64,000 nucleotides of DNA. It comes from JAKFDI01 sp036676235. GTDB lineage: Bacteria; Pseudomonadota; Gammaproteobacteria; Burkholderiales; Burkholderiaceae_C. Below are positions 1 through 8,347 of the stretch, piece after piece. The DNA lies in contig JAKFDI010000088.1 in NCBI GenBank assembly GCA_036676235.1, positions 62,001 through 126,000 on the forward strand, in the 5' to 3' direction. The notes beneath the pieces were generated by a model. That model searched no databases and was not told where the DNA came from. It saw nothing but the letters and a program-made list of their open reading frames with translations. Numbering within the stretch: position 1 is the stretch's first letter; every line of letters starts with the position of its first letter. The translations under genes and the position numbers were made by a program.

Positions 1-710
1 GAGATCAGGTACTGCTCGGGCTGCGATTCATCGCCGCCGCGGCTAACCCAGAACATGTCGTCCTTGAACTTGGGCAACTGGCCGGTGCCTTCGAGGATCT
101 CGCGGTTGACGATGTAGGGCGTGTAGCACTCGGTGTAGCCGTGCTCTTGCGTCTGCACGTCGAGCATGAACTGCGCGAGCGCGCGGTGCAGCCGCGCCAC
201 CGGGCCGCGCAGGAAGCTGAAGCGCGACCCGGCGAGCCGGGCGCCGGTGTCGAAGTCGAGCCCGAGCGGCGCGCCGAGGTCGACGTGGTCCTTGATCGCG
301 AAGTCGAACTCGCGCGGCGTGCCCCAGCGGCGCACTTCGGCGTTCGCCTGCTCATCGGCACCGACCGGCACGCTGTCCTGCGGCAGGTTAGGCAGGGACA
401 TCAGCATCGCCCACAACTCGACCTGGATGACTTCGAGCCGTTCGGCTGAGCCCTTCAATTCGTCGCCGATGCCGCCGACCTCCGCCATCACAGCGCCCGT
501 GTCTTCCCCCTTGCTCTTGAGCTGGCCGATGCGCTTGGACAAGGCATTGCGCTGCGCCTGCAGATCCTCGGTGCGCGTCTGAATGGCCTTGCGCTCGGAT
601 TCGAGGGCTTCAAAGCGCGCCACGTCCAGAAAGGGTTGCGGCGACTTGCGCTTCTCGAGCTGAACGATGACGCCCGCCAGATCGCGGCGCAGCAGGTTGA
701 TGTCGAGCAT
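1..710 (-). CDS. serS: Seryl-tRNA synthetase, N-terminal part (cut by window edge)
   Basis: Charges tRNA-Ser with serine in the cytoplasm (class II aminoacyl-tRNA synthetase). Read from the minus strand, the protein starts with MLDINLLRRDL and continues through the two-helix tRNA-binding arm, rich in charged residues, over roughly residues 25-105. It then enters the catalytic core, with GTPREFDF-like and TGARLAGSRF-like segments typical of SerRS. The ATG is at 710 and the reading frame stays open to base 1, so about 236 residues are visible and the C-terminal half, with most of the active site, lies outside. The ordinary family start and the lack of any stop in frame make this a confident call. 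Confidence 0.95.
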   Translation of the reverse strand, partial: MLDINLLRRDLAGVIVQLEKRKSPQPFLDVARFEALESERKAIQTRTEDLQAQRNALSKRIGQLKSKGEDTGAVMAEVGGIGDELKGSAERLEVIQVELWAMLMSLPNLPQDSVPVGADEQANAEVRRWGTPREFDFAIKDHVDLGAPLGLDFDTGARLAGSRFSFLRGPVARLHRALAQFMLDVQTQEHGYTECYTPYIVNREILEGTGQLPKFKDDMFWVSRGGDESQPEQYLI

Positions 711-819
711 GGGGCAAAGCGGCCGCGTCATGCGGCCGTTGGCAAAGTGCGGGAAGGCGCGAATTGTAGGCAGCGGCTCCCGCCGCGGCGGTGGGCGAGC
801 GGCTCGTGCCGCAGGCCGA

Positions 820-1044
820 TCAGGCCAGCTGCGGCGTGAGGCCGGAGCTTGCGCCTTGCGTGTGCGGCATCTGGCCGCAAGCGGCCTTGGCATCGCACAG
901 CACACGCGAGGCGCAGTCGGCGCAGCGGCCACATTGCGTGGCCACGCCCAGGTCGAACTGCAGGCACTCGAGTGTTTGCGCGCCGTCGGCCACGGCCTGG
1001 TGGATCTGGTGGTCGGAAATCCGGCGGCAGACGCAAACAATCAT
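820..1044 (-). CDS. bfd: Bacterioferritin-associated ferredoxin Bfd
   Basis: Small [2Fe-2S] protein, 74 aa, that binds bacterioferritin and passes electrons to the stored ferric core so that iron can be released. The four cluster ligands expected for the family are visible as C4-x-C6 near the N-terminus and C38-x2-C41 in the centre. It lies 29 bp downstream of bfr on the same strand, so the two are probably co-transcribed. The C-terminal tail of about 15 residues after the BFD-like fold is slightly longer than the shortest family members. Confidence 0.92.
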   Translation of the reverse strand: MIVCVCRRISDHQIHQAVADGAQTLECLQFDLGVATQCGRCADCASRVLCDAKAACGQMPHTQGASSGLTPQLA

Positions 1045-1073
1045 CTCGTGGCCTCGTGAACTACTTCAACCCG

Positions 1074-1553
1074 TCAAGCGCCTGCGTCGCCCATCTGCGA
1101 CTGCAGGTAGTTCTGCAACCCCACCTTCGCCAGCAGATCGATCTGGGTTTCCAGAAAATCGATGTGCTCTTCGGTGTCGTCCAGGATCTCTTGCAAGAGG
1201 TCGCGCGACACATAGTCGCGAACCGATTCGCAGTAGGCGATGCCGTCCTTGATGCAGCCCTGCGCCCCGCCTTCGAGCTGAAGATCGCAGTCCAGGATTT
1301 CCGGCACCGTCTCGCCGATCAGCAGCTTGCCGAGATCCTGGAGGTTCGGCAGGCCGTCGAGCATGAAGATGCGTTCCATCAACTGGTCGGCATGCTTCAT
1401 TTCCCCGATCGACTCTTCGTATTCCTTCTTCGCCAGCTTGTCGAACCCCCAGTGCTTCAGCATGCGGTAGTGCAGGAAGTACTGGTTCGTCGCCGTGAGC
1501 TCGTTCTTCAGTTGCGCATTCAGGTGCGCGATGACTTGCGGATCGCCTTTCAT
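1074..1553 (-). CDS. bfr: Bacterioferritin
   Basis: Haem-containing iron-storage ferritin of 159 aa, expected to form a 24-subunit shell in the cytoplasm. The sequence begins MKGDPQVIAHLNAQL, and the haem ligand Met52 is present. Of the di-iron ferroxidase ligands known from E. coli Bfr, E18, E51, H54, E94 and H130 are all present at the same numbers. The position equivalent to E127 reads Thr (DDTEEH), which may alter the ferroxidase centre. The partner bfd follows directly. A Fur-box-like 19-bp inverted repeat lies about 140 bp upstream of the ATG. Family identity is certain; the effect of the Thr is inference. Confidence 0.95.
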   Translation of the reverse strand: MKGDPQVIAHLNAQLKNELTATNQYFLHYRMLKHWGFDKLAKKEYEESIGEMKHADQLMERIFMLDGLPNLQDLGKLLIGETVPEILDCDLQLEGGAQGCIKDGIAYCESVRDYVSRDLLQEILDDTEEHIDFLETQIDLLAKVGLQNYLQSQMGDAGA

Positions 1554-1693
1554 GGGGTGTCCTTCGTTGTTGGTTCGTGTCGTTCGCCCGACGGCCCGGC
1601 CGCGCGGTGTGCGCGGTCGACGCGGCCATTGTGCGGCGGCTCCAAACCCGAAGGCTTCTTCACCCGTTCAGCGTCATCGTTGTGCGAATTATG

Positions 1694-1712
1694 AATGACA
1701 CTCGTTCTCATT
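1694..1712. promoter_or_regulatory. Candidate Fur box upstream of bfr-bfd
   Basis: The 19-bp sequence AATGACACTCGTTCTCATT has inverted ends AATGA/TCATT separated by 9 bp. It closely resembles natural Fur sites of the AATGAGAATTATTCTCATT type, with weaker agreement in the left centre. It sits about 140 bp before the bfr start and 80 bp after the end of the LysR frame, in the only non-coding gap between them. Iron-dependent control of bfr-bfd would be expected from known biology; binding is inferred from sequence only. Confidence 0.5.
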
Positions 1713-1791
1713 TGCAATAACCCTGCGGCGGGCGGGCTTGCGCCCCATCAACGCGGTCGAAGCGGCGCCTGGCGGCGGCCGGCGGACCGGC

Positions 1792-2663
1792 TCAACCGGC
1801 GATGAATCGTGCGGCCAGCGGGCTGGGCTGCCGATGCGTGAGGCGAAAGATGCGCAAACGCGCATCGAAGCGCGCCGGCAGTTCGCGAAACCGCACGCCG
1901 GCCGGCCGCCGACCGCGCAGGCTGTGCTGCACGGCCGCGCACCCGACGCCGGCGGCCACGAGGTCCCGAGCACGACCGAAGGCTCGGTCGCCTCGCACCG
2001 GATATCCGGCGCGAAACCGGCCCGGGTGCAAGCCACCAGAAAGTCGGCCCGTGTCTGCGGCGACAGCGCTTCGGGGAACGCGATGAACGGGGCGCCGTCG
2101 AGCCGGCGGGCGGTGATGCGGCCCGACGCCCACGGGCTGGATGCCGGCACGCACAACACGAAGGGCTCGTCGACCAGCGCATGACCGAGCAGATCGGCCG
2201 GCGCCTGCGGCGCGCGATAGGCGAAGCCGAGGTCGATGCGGTGATCGAGCAGCGCGGCGAACTGGTCGGCTGAACGCATCGCCCGCAACTCGATGCGCGC
2301 GGCCGGCACCCGCTGCCGGAACGCACGCAGCGCGGCGGGCAGCACACCGGCATGTACGGCACCTTCCACATAGCCGATCACGAGCGAGCCCGCGCTTCCG
2401 TCGGCGCGCTCGCGCGCACGCGCCTCGACGCGGGCGGCGCTGGCGATGAGGGCGCGCGCATCGGCCAGGAACTCGCGGCCCGCGGCGGTCAGGCGCAGGC
2501 GCTTCCTGCTGCGCTCGAACAGCGCGAGACCGAGCGAGGCCTCGAGTTGCTGGATGCGCCGGCTCAGCGGCGACTGCGAGATGTGCAGTTCCGCCGCCGC
2601 GCGGCCGACATGCTCGCCGTCCGCGACCGCCACGAAATAGCGAAGCTGCTGCAGGTCGAGCAT
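1792..2663 (-). pseudogene. LysR-family transcriptional regulator, frameshifted
   Basis: DNA-binding regulator with an N-terminal winged helix-turn-helix (residues 1-60, SQSPLSRRIQQLE) and a LysR substrate-binding domain. From the ATG at 2663 the frame runs normally to about residue 230 (EATEPSVVLG). Near positions 1965-1972 it leaves the family pattern and becomes Ser/Arg/Pro-rich with no homology-like features, running to 1689. The expected continuation (LVAAGVGCAAVQHSL ... PSPLAARFIAG, stop at 1792) is found in another frame starting at the same place. So a small indel (2 extra bases, or 1 missing) has split the gene. It may be a real mutation or a base-calling error. It is divergent from the DUF6506 gene and probably controlled it. 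Confidence 0.85.
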
Positions 2664-2686
2664 CAGACCTCCGAGGTCTCAAAGCA

Positions 2687-2705
2687 GTCCAGACAAGTCT
2701 TGGAC
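2687..2705. promoter_or_regulatory. Inverted repeat, candidate LysR operator
   Basis: GTCCA and TGGAC flank a 9-bp centre (GTCCAGACAAGTCTTGGAC). The inner bases AGAC/GTCT extend the symmetry. It lies between the divergent LysR gene (ATG at 2663) and the DUF6506 gene (ATG at 2761), where an autoregulatory LysR site is expected. Assignment rests on symmetry and position only. Confidence 0.4.
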
Positions 2706-2760
2706 AAGCTTACGCCGGCCGCCGGCGATGCCTACCCTTCTACGCACCAGGGAGCAACAC

Positions 2761-3063
2761 ATGGCATTGCGCAAGTTCGGCTTCATCGTCACCGGGGACG
2801 GGCTCTACCCCACCACGCATCGCATGGAGATGCGCTCGGCCTCGTTCACGATGGTCGCGGTCGGTGTGGCCGATGCCGCCGGCGCGCCGGACGTGGCACG
2901 GGCGATGGTGTCCGAGGGGATCGAACTGATCGAGCTGTGCGGCGCCTTCGGCCCGCTCGGGACCGCCGCGGTGCTTCGGGCGATCGACCGCGCGGTGCCG
3001 GTCGGCTCGGTCGGCTGCGGGCCGGAGTCGATCGACGCGATGTACGCGCTGTTCGCGAGCTGA
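2761..3063 (+). CDS. DUF6506 family protein
   Basis: Small soluble protein of 100 aa with no predicted signal or membrane segment. The sequence has a Gly-rich, Rossmann-like half (GFIVTGDG; VAVGVADAAGAP) and an IELIELCGAFGP stretch followed by VPVGSVGCGPESID. This pattern matches the DUF6506 family as I remember it. I know of no established biochemical role. The chosen ATG at 2761 has a GGAG sequence 6 bp upstream; a frame-extended start at 2728 would add 11 unlikely residues. It is divergent from a frameshifted LysR gene and convergent with ispH, so it is a single-gene unit. Confidence 0.75.
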   Translation: MALRKFGFIVTGDGLYPTTHRMEMRSASFTMVAVGVADAAGAPDVARAMVSEGIELIELCGAFGPLGTAAVLRAIDRAVPVGSVGCGPESIDAMYALFAS

Positions 3064-3083
3064 TCGGCGGCCGCCGGCCCCGG

Positions 3084-4040
3084 CTACTTCAAGCCCTTGG
3101 GCAGCGGAAAGTGCGTGGTTTCTTCCACGCCCGGCATCTTGCGCACCGACAGCGCGCCCAGGTCGCGCAGGCGCTCGATGACCTGCTGCACCAGCAGTTC
3201 GGGCGCGGACGCACCGGCGGTCAGGCCCACCCGCTTGCGTGCGGTAAACCAGGCGGGGTCAAGGTCGTCGGCCGAGTCGACCATGTGCGCCTCGGTCCCC
3301 AGGCGCTCGGCCAGCTCGCGCAGGCGGTTGCTGTTGGAACTGGTAGGGCTGCCGACGACCACGAGCACGTCGACCTTGGGCGCGAGCACCTTCACCGCAT
3401 CCTGGCGGTTCTGGGTGGCGTAGCAGATGTCCTGCTGCTTGGGCTGGCGCACGCTCGGGAAGCGGCGCTTGACGGCATCGAGGATCTCGGCCGCGTCGTC
3501 CACCGACAGCGTGGTCTGCGTCACGACCGCCAGCCGCTCGCTCTGCGCGACCTGCAGTGTCTCGACGTCAGCCACGTCTTCCACGAGGTAGATGCCCTCG
3601 CTGAGCTGGCCCATCGTGCCTTCGACTTCCGGATGGCCCTTGTGGCCGATCATGATGAAGTCGTAGCCCTCCTTGTGCAGCTTGGCCACTTCGACGTGCA
3701 CCTTGGTGACCAGCGGGCAGGTGGCATCGAAGATGGAGAAGCCGCGCTGCGCCGCTTCCTGGCGCACCGCCTGCGACACGCCGTGCGCGCTGAACACCAG
3801 CGTGGCGCCGGGCGGCACCTCGGCCAGGTCTTCGATGAAGATCGCGCCCTTGGCCTTCAGGTCGTTGACCACGTAGGTGTTGTGAACGATCTCGTGGCGC
3901 ACGTAGATCGGCGCGCCGAACTTGGCGAGCGCGCGCTCGACGATCTCGATCGCGCGGTCCACGCCGGCGCAGAAGCCGCGCGGCTCCGCCAGCACCACTT
4001 CCTCGATGCGCATGGACACGGGGTTGGCGGCAACGCTCAT
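3084..4040 (-). CDS. ispH: 4-hydroxy-3-methylbut-2-enyl diphosphate reductase IspH (LytB)
   Basis: Last enzyme of the MEP isoprenoid pathway. It reduces HMBPP to IPP and DMAPP with a [4Fe-4S] cluster in the cytoplasm. The 318-aa protein carries the three cluster cysteines at C24 (GFCAG), C108 (DATCP) and C206 (DICYATQ), the substrate-binding SAHGV motif near residue 85, and the SxxSSNSNRL motif near 240. The ATG at 4040 overlaps the TGA of the upstream FKBP gene (TGATG), so translation is probably coupled; a GTG at 4043 is a possible alternative start. The fkpB-ispH pairing is widely conserved in proteobacteria. Confidence 0.96.
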   Translation of the reverse strand: MSVAANPVSMRIEEVVLAEPRGFCAGVDRAIEIVERALAKFGAPIYVRHEIVHNTYVVNDLKAKGAIFIEDLAEVPPGATLVFSAHGVSQAVRQEAAQRGFSIFDATCPLVTKVHVEVAKLHKEGYDFIMIGHKGHPEVEGTMGQLSEGIYLVEDVADVETLQVAQSERLAVVTQTTLSVDDAAEILDAVKRRFPSVRQPKQQDICYATQNRQDAVKVLAPKVDVLVVVGSPTSSNSNRLRELAERLGTEAHMVDSADDLDPAWFTARKRVGLTAGASAPELLVQQVIERLRDLGALSVRKMPGVEETTHFPLPKGLK

Positions 4041-4483
4041 CACAGGACTCCGATGAGGTGCACTTCGAAGTGCACCGGCTTGCCCGCGAGCGGGTGGTTG
4101 AAGTCGAACAGCAGCCAGTCGCCGCCCACCTCGCGCACGACGCCGGCGTAGCTGCCCTGGCCGTCGGGCGTGGGGAACTGCACCACGTCGCCGACGCTGT
4201 AGTGCTCGTCCGGGTCGCCCAGTTCGTCGAGCAGCGAGCGCTTCACGCGCTGGAGCAGTTCGGCATTGCGCTCGCCGAAGGCCTCGCCGGCCGCCAGCTC
4301 GAAGCTGGTGCGGGTGCCTTCGGCCAAGCCGAGCAAGCGCGCTTCCATCGCCGGGGCCAGCTCGCCCGTGCCGAGCGACAGCGTGGCCGGCTTGTCGTTG
4401 AAGGTGTTGATGATGTCCGCGCCGTCGATGCCGGCGAGGCGGTAGTGCAGGGTCAGGAACGACCCCGGTTGGACGGAATTCAA
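4040..4483 (-). CDS. fkpB: FKBP-type peptidyl-prolyl cis-trans isomerase, SlpA/FkpB type
   Basis: Cytoplasmic prolyl isomerase and chaperone of 147 aa. It opens with VQPGSFLTLHYRLAG, then a short FKBP half (FNDKPATLSLGTGELAPAME) and the inserted IF/flap domain (residues ~70-120, PDEHYSVGDVVQFP), and ends with the second FKBP half (NHPLAGKPVHFEVHL). This order is the SlyD/FkpB arrangement; the histidine-rich metal tail of SlyD is absent. The start chosen is TTG at 4483, because GGAG lies 6 bp upstream and no suitable ATG precedes the domain. The open frame beyond it to 5008 is antisense to radC. Co-translated with ispH. Confidence 0.9.
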   Translation of the reverse strand: MNSVQPGSFLTLHYRLAGIDGADIINTFNDKPATLSLGTGELAPAMEARLLGLAEGTRTSFELAAGEAFGERNAELLQRVKRSLLDELGDPDEHYSVGDVVQFPTPDGQGSYAGVVREVGGDWLLFDFNHPLAGKPVHFEVHLIGVL

Positions 4484-4565
4484 GGGGGGCTCCGCTCGAA
4501 CGAGCTTCGATAGACTGGCCGCAATTTTACGAGCCGGGGGCAATGACCCCAGGCGAGGGACCACG

Positions 4566-5240
4566 ATGGCGCTGAAGGACATTCCGGCCGAATCCCGCCC
4601 GCGGGAACGGCTGCTGCGCAACGGCCCGGCGGCGCTGGCGGATGCGGAACTCGTCGCGCTGCTGCTGCGCACGGGGCTCAAGGGCACCTCCGTGCTTGCG
4701 CTGTCGCAGCAACTGCTCGACAGCTTCGGCGGTGTGACCGGTCTGCTGCGTGCCGGCACCGACGAGATGAAGCGCATCAAGGGTCTCGGGCCGGCCAAGC
4801 GCGCCGAGATCGCCGCGGTGATGGAGCTCGCGCGCCGGTCACTTGCCGAACAGGTGGCCGCCGGGCCGGTGCTCGATGCGCCCGATCGCGTGAAGAATTT
4901 CCTGAGCATGCATCTCGCGCACTTGCCGCACGAGGTGTTCGCCGTGCTGTTCGTCGACTCGCAGCACCGTCTGCTCAAATTCGAGGAAATGTTCCGCGGC
5001 ACCCTCACCCAGACCAGCGTCTACCCGCGCGAAGTGGTGCGCCGTGCGCTCGAGCTGCACGCGGGCGCGGTGATCCTCGCGCACAACCATCCGTCGGGCG
5101 TGGCCGAGCCGTCGCGGGCCGACGAATTCCTCACGCAGACGCTCAAGAGCGCACTGCAACTTGTCGACGTTCGCGTACTCGATCACCTGGTGGTCGCGCG
5201 TTCCGGCGTGGTCTCTTTTGCGGAGCGAGGGTTGTTGTGA
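4566..5240 (+). CDS. radC: RadC family JAB-domain protein
   Basis: 224-aa protein with an N-terminal UPF0758 helix-hairpin-helix region (IKGLGPAKRAEI, residues ~71-83) and a C-terminal JAB/MPN metalloprotease-like domain. The zinc motif is complete: H173-x-H175PSG ... PS-x-A-D186. The historic link to DNA repair has been withdrawn, and the true role is unknown. The ATG at 4566 follows a GAGGGACC ribosome-binding sequence. Its end overlaps the start of the Smr gene by 4 bp (GTGA), so they form a two-gene unit divergent from fkpB-ispH. Confidence 0.93.
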   Translation: MALKDIPAESRPRERLLRNGPAALADAELVALLLRTGLKGTSVLALSQQLLDSFGGVTGLLRAGTDEMKRIKGLGPAKRAEIAAVMELARRSLAEQVAAGPVLDAPDRVKNFLSMHLAHLPHEVFAVLFVDSQHRLLKFEEMFRGTLTQTSVYPREVVRRALELHAGAVILAHNHPSGVAEPSRADEFLTQTLKSALQLVDVRVLDHLVVARSGVVSFAERGLL

Positions 5241-5905
5241 CCGACAAGGTGCGCAGCTTGCGGGATCTGGCGGCGCTCAAGAAGGTGCTGGAGCGCAACG
5301 CGGCCGAAGCGCGGCGGCTGGAGGCGCAGACGCGCGAGCAGGCGCTGCGCGAGCGCCGTGAACGCGAGCTGTTTGCGCACACCGTCGGCAATGTCGTGCC
5401 GCTGCGGGCCGCGGGAACTTTGCCGCCCCCGCATCCACGCCCCTTGCCCATTCCGCGCCAGCGCGAGCGAGACGAAGCGGCTGCACTGCGCGAAACGATC
5501 TCCGACGAATTCGACGTGGAGAGCCTGCTCGAAACCGACGACGACCTGTCGTTCCGCCGGCGCGGCATCGGGCCCGAGGTGGTGCGCAAGCTGCGCCGCG
5601 GCGTGTGGGCCATCCAGGCGCAACTTGATCTGCACGGCCTGCGCCGCGACGAAGCGCGCGAGCGGCTCGGCGAATTTCTGCGCCACGCCGACCGCGACGG
5701 CCTGCGCTGCGTGCGCGTGGTGCACGGCAAGGGCAACGGTTCGCCGGGGCGCGAGCCGGTGCTCAAGGCCAAGGTCAAGAGTTGGCTGGTGCAGAAGAAC
5801 GAGGTGATCGCCTTTGCGCAGGCCCGCCCGATGGACGGCGGCAACGGCGCGCTCATGGTGCTGCTGCGACCGGCTCGCGGCCTGCGCGGCGCACGCGCCG
5901 GCTGA
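5237..5905 (+). CDS. Smr/MutS2-domain protein
   Basis: 222-aa cytoplasmic protein with a charged, probably coiled N-terminal third (Arg/Glu-rich, residues 1-60), a linker with a proline run, and a C-terminal Smr domain from about residue 125. The Smr hallmarks are DLHGLRRDEARERL and the HGKGNGSPGR loop. Stand-alone Smr proteins are thought to be nucleic-acid nicking or binding proteins; some act on stalled ribosomes. GTG start overlaps the radC stop. No specific substrate can be inferred. Confidence 0.88.
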   Translation: MTDKVRSLRDLAALKKVLERNAAEARRLEAQTREQALRERRERELFAHTVGNVVPLRAAGTLPPPHPRPLPIPRQRERDEAAALRETISDEFDVESLLETDDDLSFRRRGIGPEVVRKLRRGVWAIQAQLDLHGLRRDEARERLGEFLRHADRDGLRCVRVVHGKGNGSPGREPVLKAKVKSWLVQKNEVIAFAQARPMDGGNGALMVLLRPARGLRGARAG

Positions 5906-5933
5906 CGCGCGAACCACGGCGGCGCCGGGCCGC

Positions 5934-6788
5934 TCAGCGCAGGTTGATCGAGAAAGCGTCTCCGCGTCGCGAGCGCTCGAAGGGCAGCGCCCGCACGCAG
6001 TTGCGGCCATCGGTCTTGGCGAGCTGCAGCGCGGTGTCCGCCTCGTGGATCATCCAGTCGAGCGACTCGAGTTCGGGCCGCATGGGCGCCACGCCGATGC
6101 TGACCGTGGTGCTGACCGTCTTCTCCTGCCAGGGCACGGCCAGCCGCTGCACCTGCTCGCGGATGCGCTCGGCCACGTCGACGGCGCCCAGCAGATCGGT
6201 GTGGGGCAGGAACACGATCAGTTCCTCGCCGCCGAATCGCGCCAGCACGTCGGGCTGGCGCAGCGAGCCGGCGGTGGTGCCGGCCATCTGCCGCAGGACC
6301 TCGTCACCGCAGAGCTGGCCGTGCGCATCGTTCACCTGCCGGAAATGATCGGCGTCGATCAGCAGCAGTGCCGCGGGCGTCTCGTAGCGCTTGGCGCGAT
6401 CCCATTCGCGCTGCACCAGTTCCAGAAAGTGGCGCCGGTTGAAGAGGCCCGTGAGTGCATCGTGCGTGCCCAGCACCGTGAGCCGTTGGCGCGCTGCGTC
6501 CAGCGCCGCGAGCAGGCGCAGGATCACCGCGCACGCGATGGGCACAAGGAGCACGGCGGCGGCCGCGGCCACGGCCGCCGCGATGACGCGGTCGCCGCGG
6601 CCGGCCAGCGTGACGACGATCTGGCCGAGCAGCACCGCCAGCAGCACACCCGCAAGCGTGCTGCCTGCGATGAAGGCATGCGCACCATGGCGCTGCACCA
6701 CGCGGCTCAGGCGCGCGGCCCATGGACTCGGCACGTGCGGATCGCGGCTCGCGCCGGACGACGACGGTTGACTGCTTTCGGACATCAC
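5934..6788 (-). CDS. Membrane-bound GGDEF diguanylate cyclase
   Basis: Predicted to make cyclic di-GMP from two GTP at the inner membrane. Of 284 residues, about 35-60 and 65-92 form two hydrophobic segments, followed by a linker and a GGDEF domain (THDALTGLFNRRHF to the C-terminus). The active-site signature is GGEEL, an accepted functional variant. There is no obvious RxxD inhibitory site directly before it (the sequence reads RQPDVLARF with R and D in different spacing), so product inhibition is doubtful. No sensor domain beyond the two membrane segments. Convergent with the Smr gene. Confidence 0.92.
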   Translation of the reverse strand: MMSESSQPSSSGASRDPHVPSPWAARLSRVVQRHGAHAFIAGSTLAGVLLAVLLGQIVVTLAGRGDRVIAAAVAAAAAVLLVPIACAVILRLLAALDAARQRLTVLGTHDALTGLFNRRHFLELVQREWDRAKRYETPAALLLIDADHFRQVNDAHGQLCGDEVLRQMAGTTAGSLRQPDVLARFGGEELIVFLPHTDLLGAVDVAERIREQVQRLAVPWQEKTVSTTVSIGVAPMRPELESLDWMIHEADTALQLAKTDGRNCVRALPFERSRRGDAFSINLR

Positions 6789-7010
6789 CGGATTCGATCA
6801 CAGCTTGGGCGCGTGGTTCAAGAATGAAGGCCTGAAGACAACGCGAGAAAGCACGTCGATTCGCGCACGAGTTGGCGCGATGCGTGGCCAGCGCGGCGGC
6901 ACGCGCGTGTGCAGGCAGCGGCATGCGGTTTGCTCGCCGACGCGGGTGCAAAGGCCCCACGATCTGCGTAGGATGCGCGCTGTCATGCCGTGCAGCGCTC
7001 TCGCCCCTCG

Positions 7011-7688
7011 ATGAAACCCCAGCCGAACCTGCTCGTCTGCGACGCCTGTGATGCGCTCTACACGCGGCCTGCGCTCGCGGACGATGCCGTCGCGCGCTGC
7101 GTGCGCTGCGGCACCTCGCTCGGCAGCGGCCATCGCATCACGCTGGACGAGCAGCTGGCTCTCGCCATCGCCGCGCTCGTGCTGCTCGTCATCGCCAATC
7201 TTTCGCCGCTCGTCGCGCTCGATCTGCGCGGGCAGCACACCGATGCCACGCTGCTCGAATGCGTGCGCATCACCTGGCAGGCCGGCGAGCACGTCGTCGC
7301 GCTGCTCGCGGTGGGCACCGCCTTCGTGTTCCCGCTCGCCTTGATCGTGCTGCGCCTGTACGTGCTGGGCCCGCTCGCGGCCGGCGTGCCGCCCCGCGGC
7401 TTCGTGGTTGCCATGCGCATGCTGCGCTGGGTCACGCAGTGGAGCATGGTGGAGGTGTTCATGCTCGGCGTGCTGATCTCTGTCGTGCGAAGCGCGGGGC
7501 TCGCGCGCGCGGACGTGCAGCCGGGCCTGTTCGCCTACGCAGGCGTGATGCTGCTGCTCACCGCCAGCATTGCCTCCGGCCAGCGCCGGCTGTGGCAGCG
7601 GTACGGCGAAGTGCAGGCCCTCGCGCAGGCGGGCGCCATGCCGGCATCGACCGACACCGCCGCGCAGCGCGCCGCTCCAGGCCGATGA
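7011..7688 (+). CDS. pqiA: PqiA-type membrane protein, first half-size copy
   Basis: Inner-membrane component of the Pqi intermembrane lipid-transport system. An N-terminal rubredoxin-like zinc ribbon (CDAC near residue 11 and CVRC near 33) precedes four hydrophobic segments from about residue 50 to 200. Length is about half that of E. coli PqiA, which carries two such modules in one chain; here the second module is the next gene. The ATG at 7011 was preferred over GTG at 6990, though neither has a strong ribosome-binding site. Overlaps the following gene by 4 bp (ATGA). Confidence 0.88.
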   Translation: MKPQPNLLVCDACDALYTRPALADDAVARCVRCGTSLGSGHRITLDEQLALAIAALVLLVIANLSPLVALDLRGQHTDATLLECVRITWQAGEHVVALLAVGTAFVFPLALIVLRLYVLGPLAAGVPPRGFVVAMRMLRWVTQWSMVEVFMLGVLISVVRSAGLARADVQPGLFAYAGVMLLLTASIASGQRRLWQRYGEVQALAQAGAMPASTDTAAQRAAPGR

Positions 7689-8347
7689 ACGAGCCTACGA
7701 ACGCGGCCGCCGTCGCATCGGCCCATGCGCTCGGCCTTTATGGCTGCAGATGCTGCGGTCTCGTCTCGCAGGCGAACGATGCACACGACCGCGAACCACT
7801 GGCCCCGATGCGTTGCCCGCGCTGCGGTTTCGTGCTGCATGCGCGGCGCCCGCAAAGCGTCGCGCTGACGCTGGGCTTTCTGGCCGGTGCCGCGGCGCTG
7901 TATCTGCCGGCCAATCTGTTGCCGGTGATGTCGACGGCCAGCCTGTTCGGCCGCCAGGAACACACGCTGCTCGGCGGCATCGCCGATCTGTGGCGCAGCG
8001 GCTCGCTGGAGCTGGCGCTGATCGTCTTCATCGCGAGCATCGCCGTGCCCATCCTGAAGATCGGCGCGCTCGCACTGCTCGCGCTGAGCGCGCAGCGGCG
8101 CTCGGTATGGCGCCAGCTCGAGCGCGCCAAGCTGCATCGAATGGTCGAAGCCGTGGGGCACTGGTCGATGCTGGACATCTACGTGGTCGTGCTGCTGGTG
8201 GGCATGCTGCGCTTCGGCGCACTGGCGAGCGTGAGCCCCGAGCCGGGACTGCTGGCCTTCGGTGCCGTGGTGGTGTTCACGATTCTTGCGTCGTCGACCT
8301 TCGACTCGCGACTGATCTGGCAAACAAGCCCGCAAGACGATGACTGA
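7685..8347 (+). CDS. pqiA: PqiA-type membrane protein, second half-size copy
   Basis: 220-aa second PqiA module with its own zinc ribbon (CRCCGLV and CPRCGF) and four hydrophobic segments, containing the family sequence YLPANLLPVMS. ATG at 7685 overlaps the stop of the first pqiA, and its end overlaps pqiB by 8 bp, so all four genes are translationally coupled. The long open frame starting at 7259 is an out-of-frame extension and was rejected. In E. coli the equivalent protein anchors PqiB in the inner membrane. Confidence 0.9.
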   Translation: MNEPTNAAAVASAHALGLYGCRCCGLVSQANDAHDREPLAPMRCPRCGFVLHARRPQSVALTLGFLAGAAALYLPANLLPVMSTASLFGRQEHTLLGGIADLWRSGSLELALIVFIASIAVPILKIGALALLALSAQRRSVWRQLERAKLHRMVEAVGHWSMLDIYVVVLLVGMLRFGALASVSPEPGLLAFGAVVVFTILASSTFDSRLIWQTSPQDDD

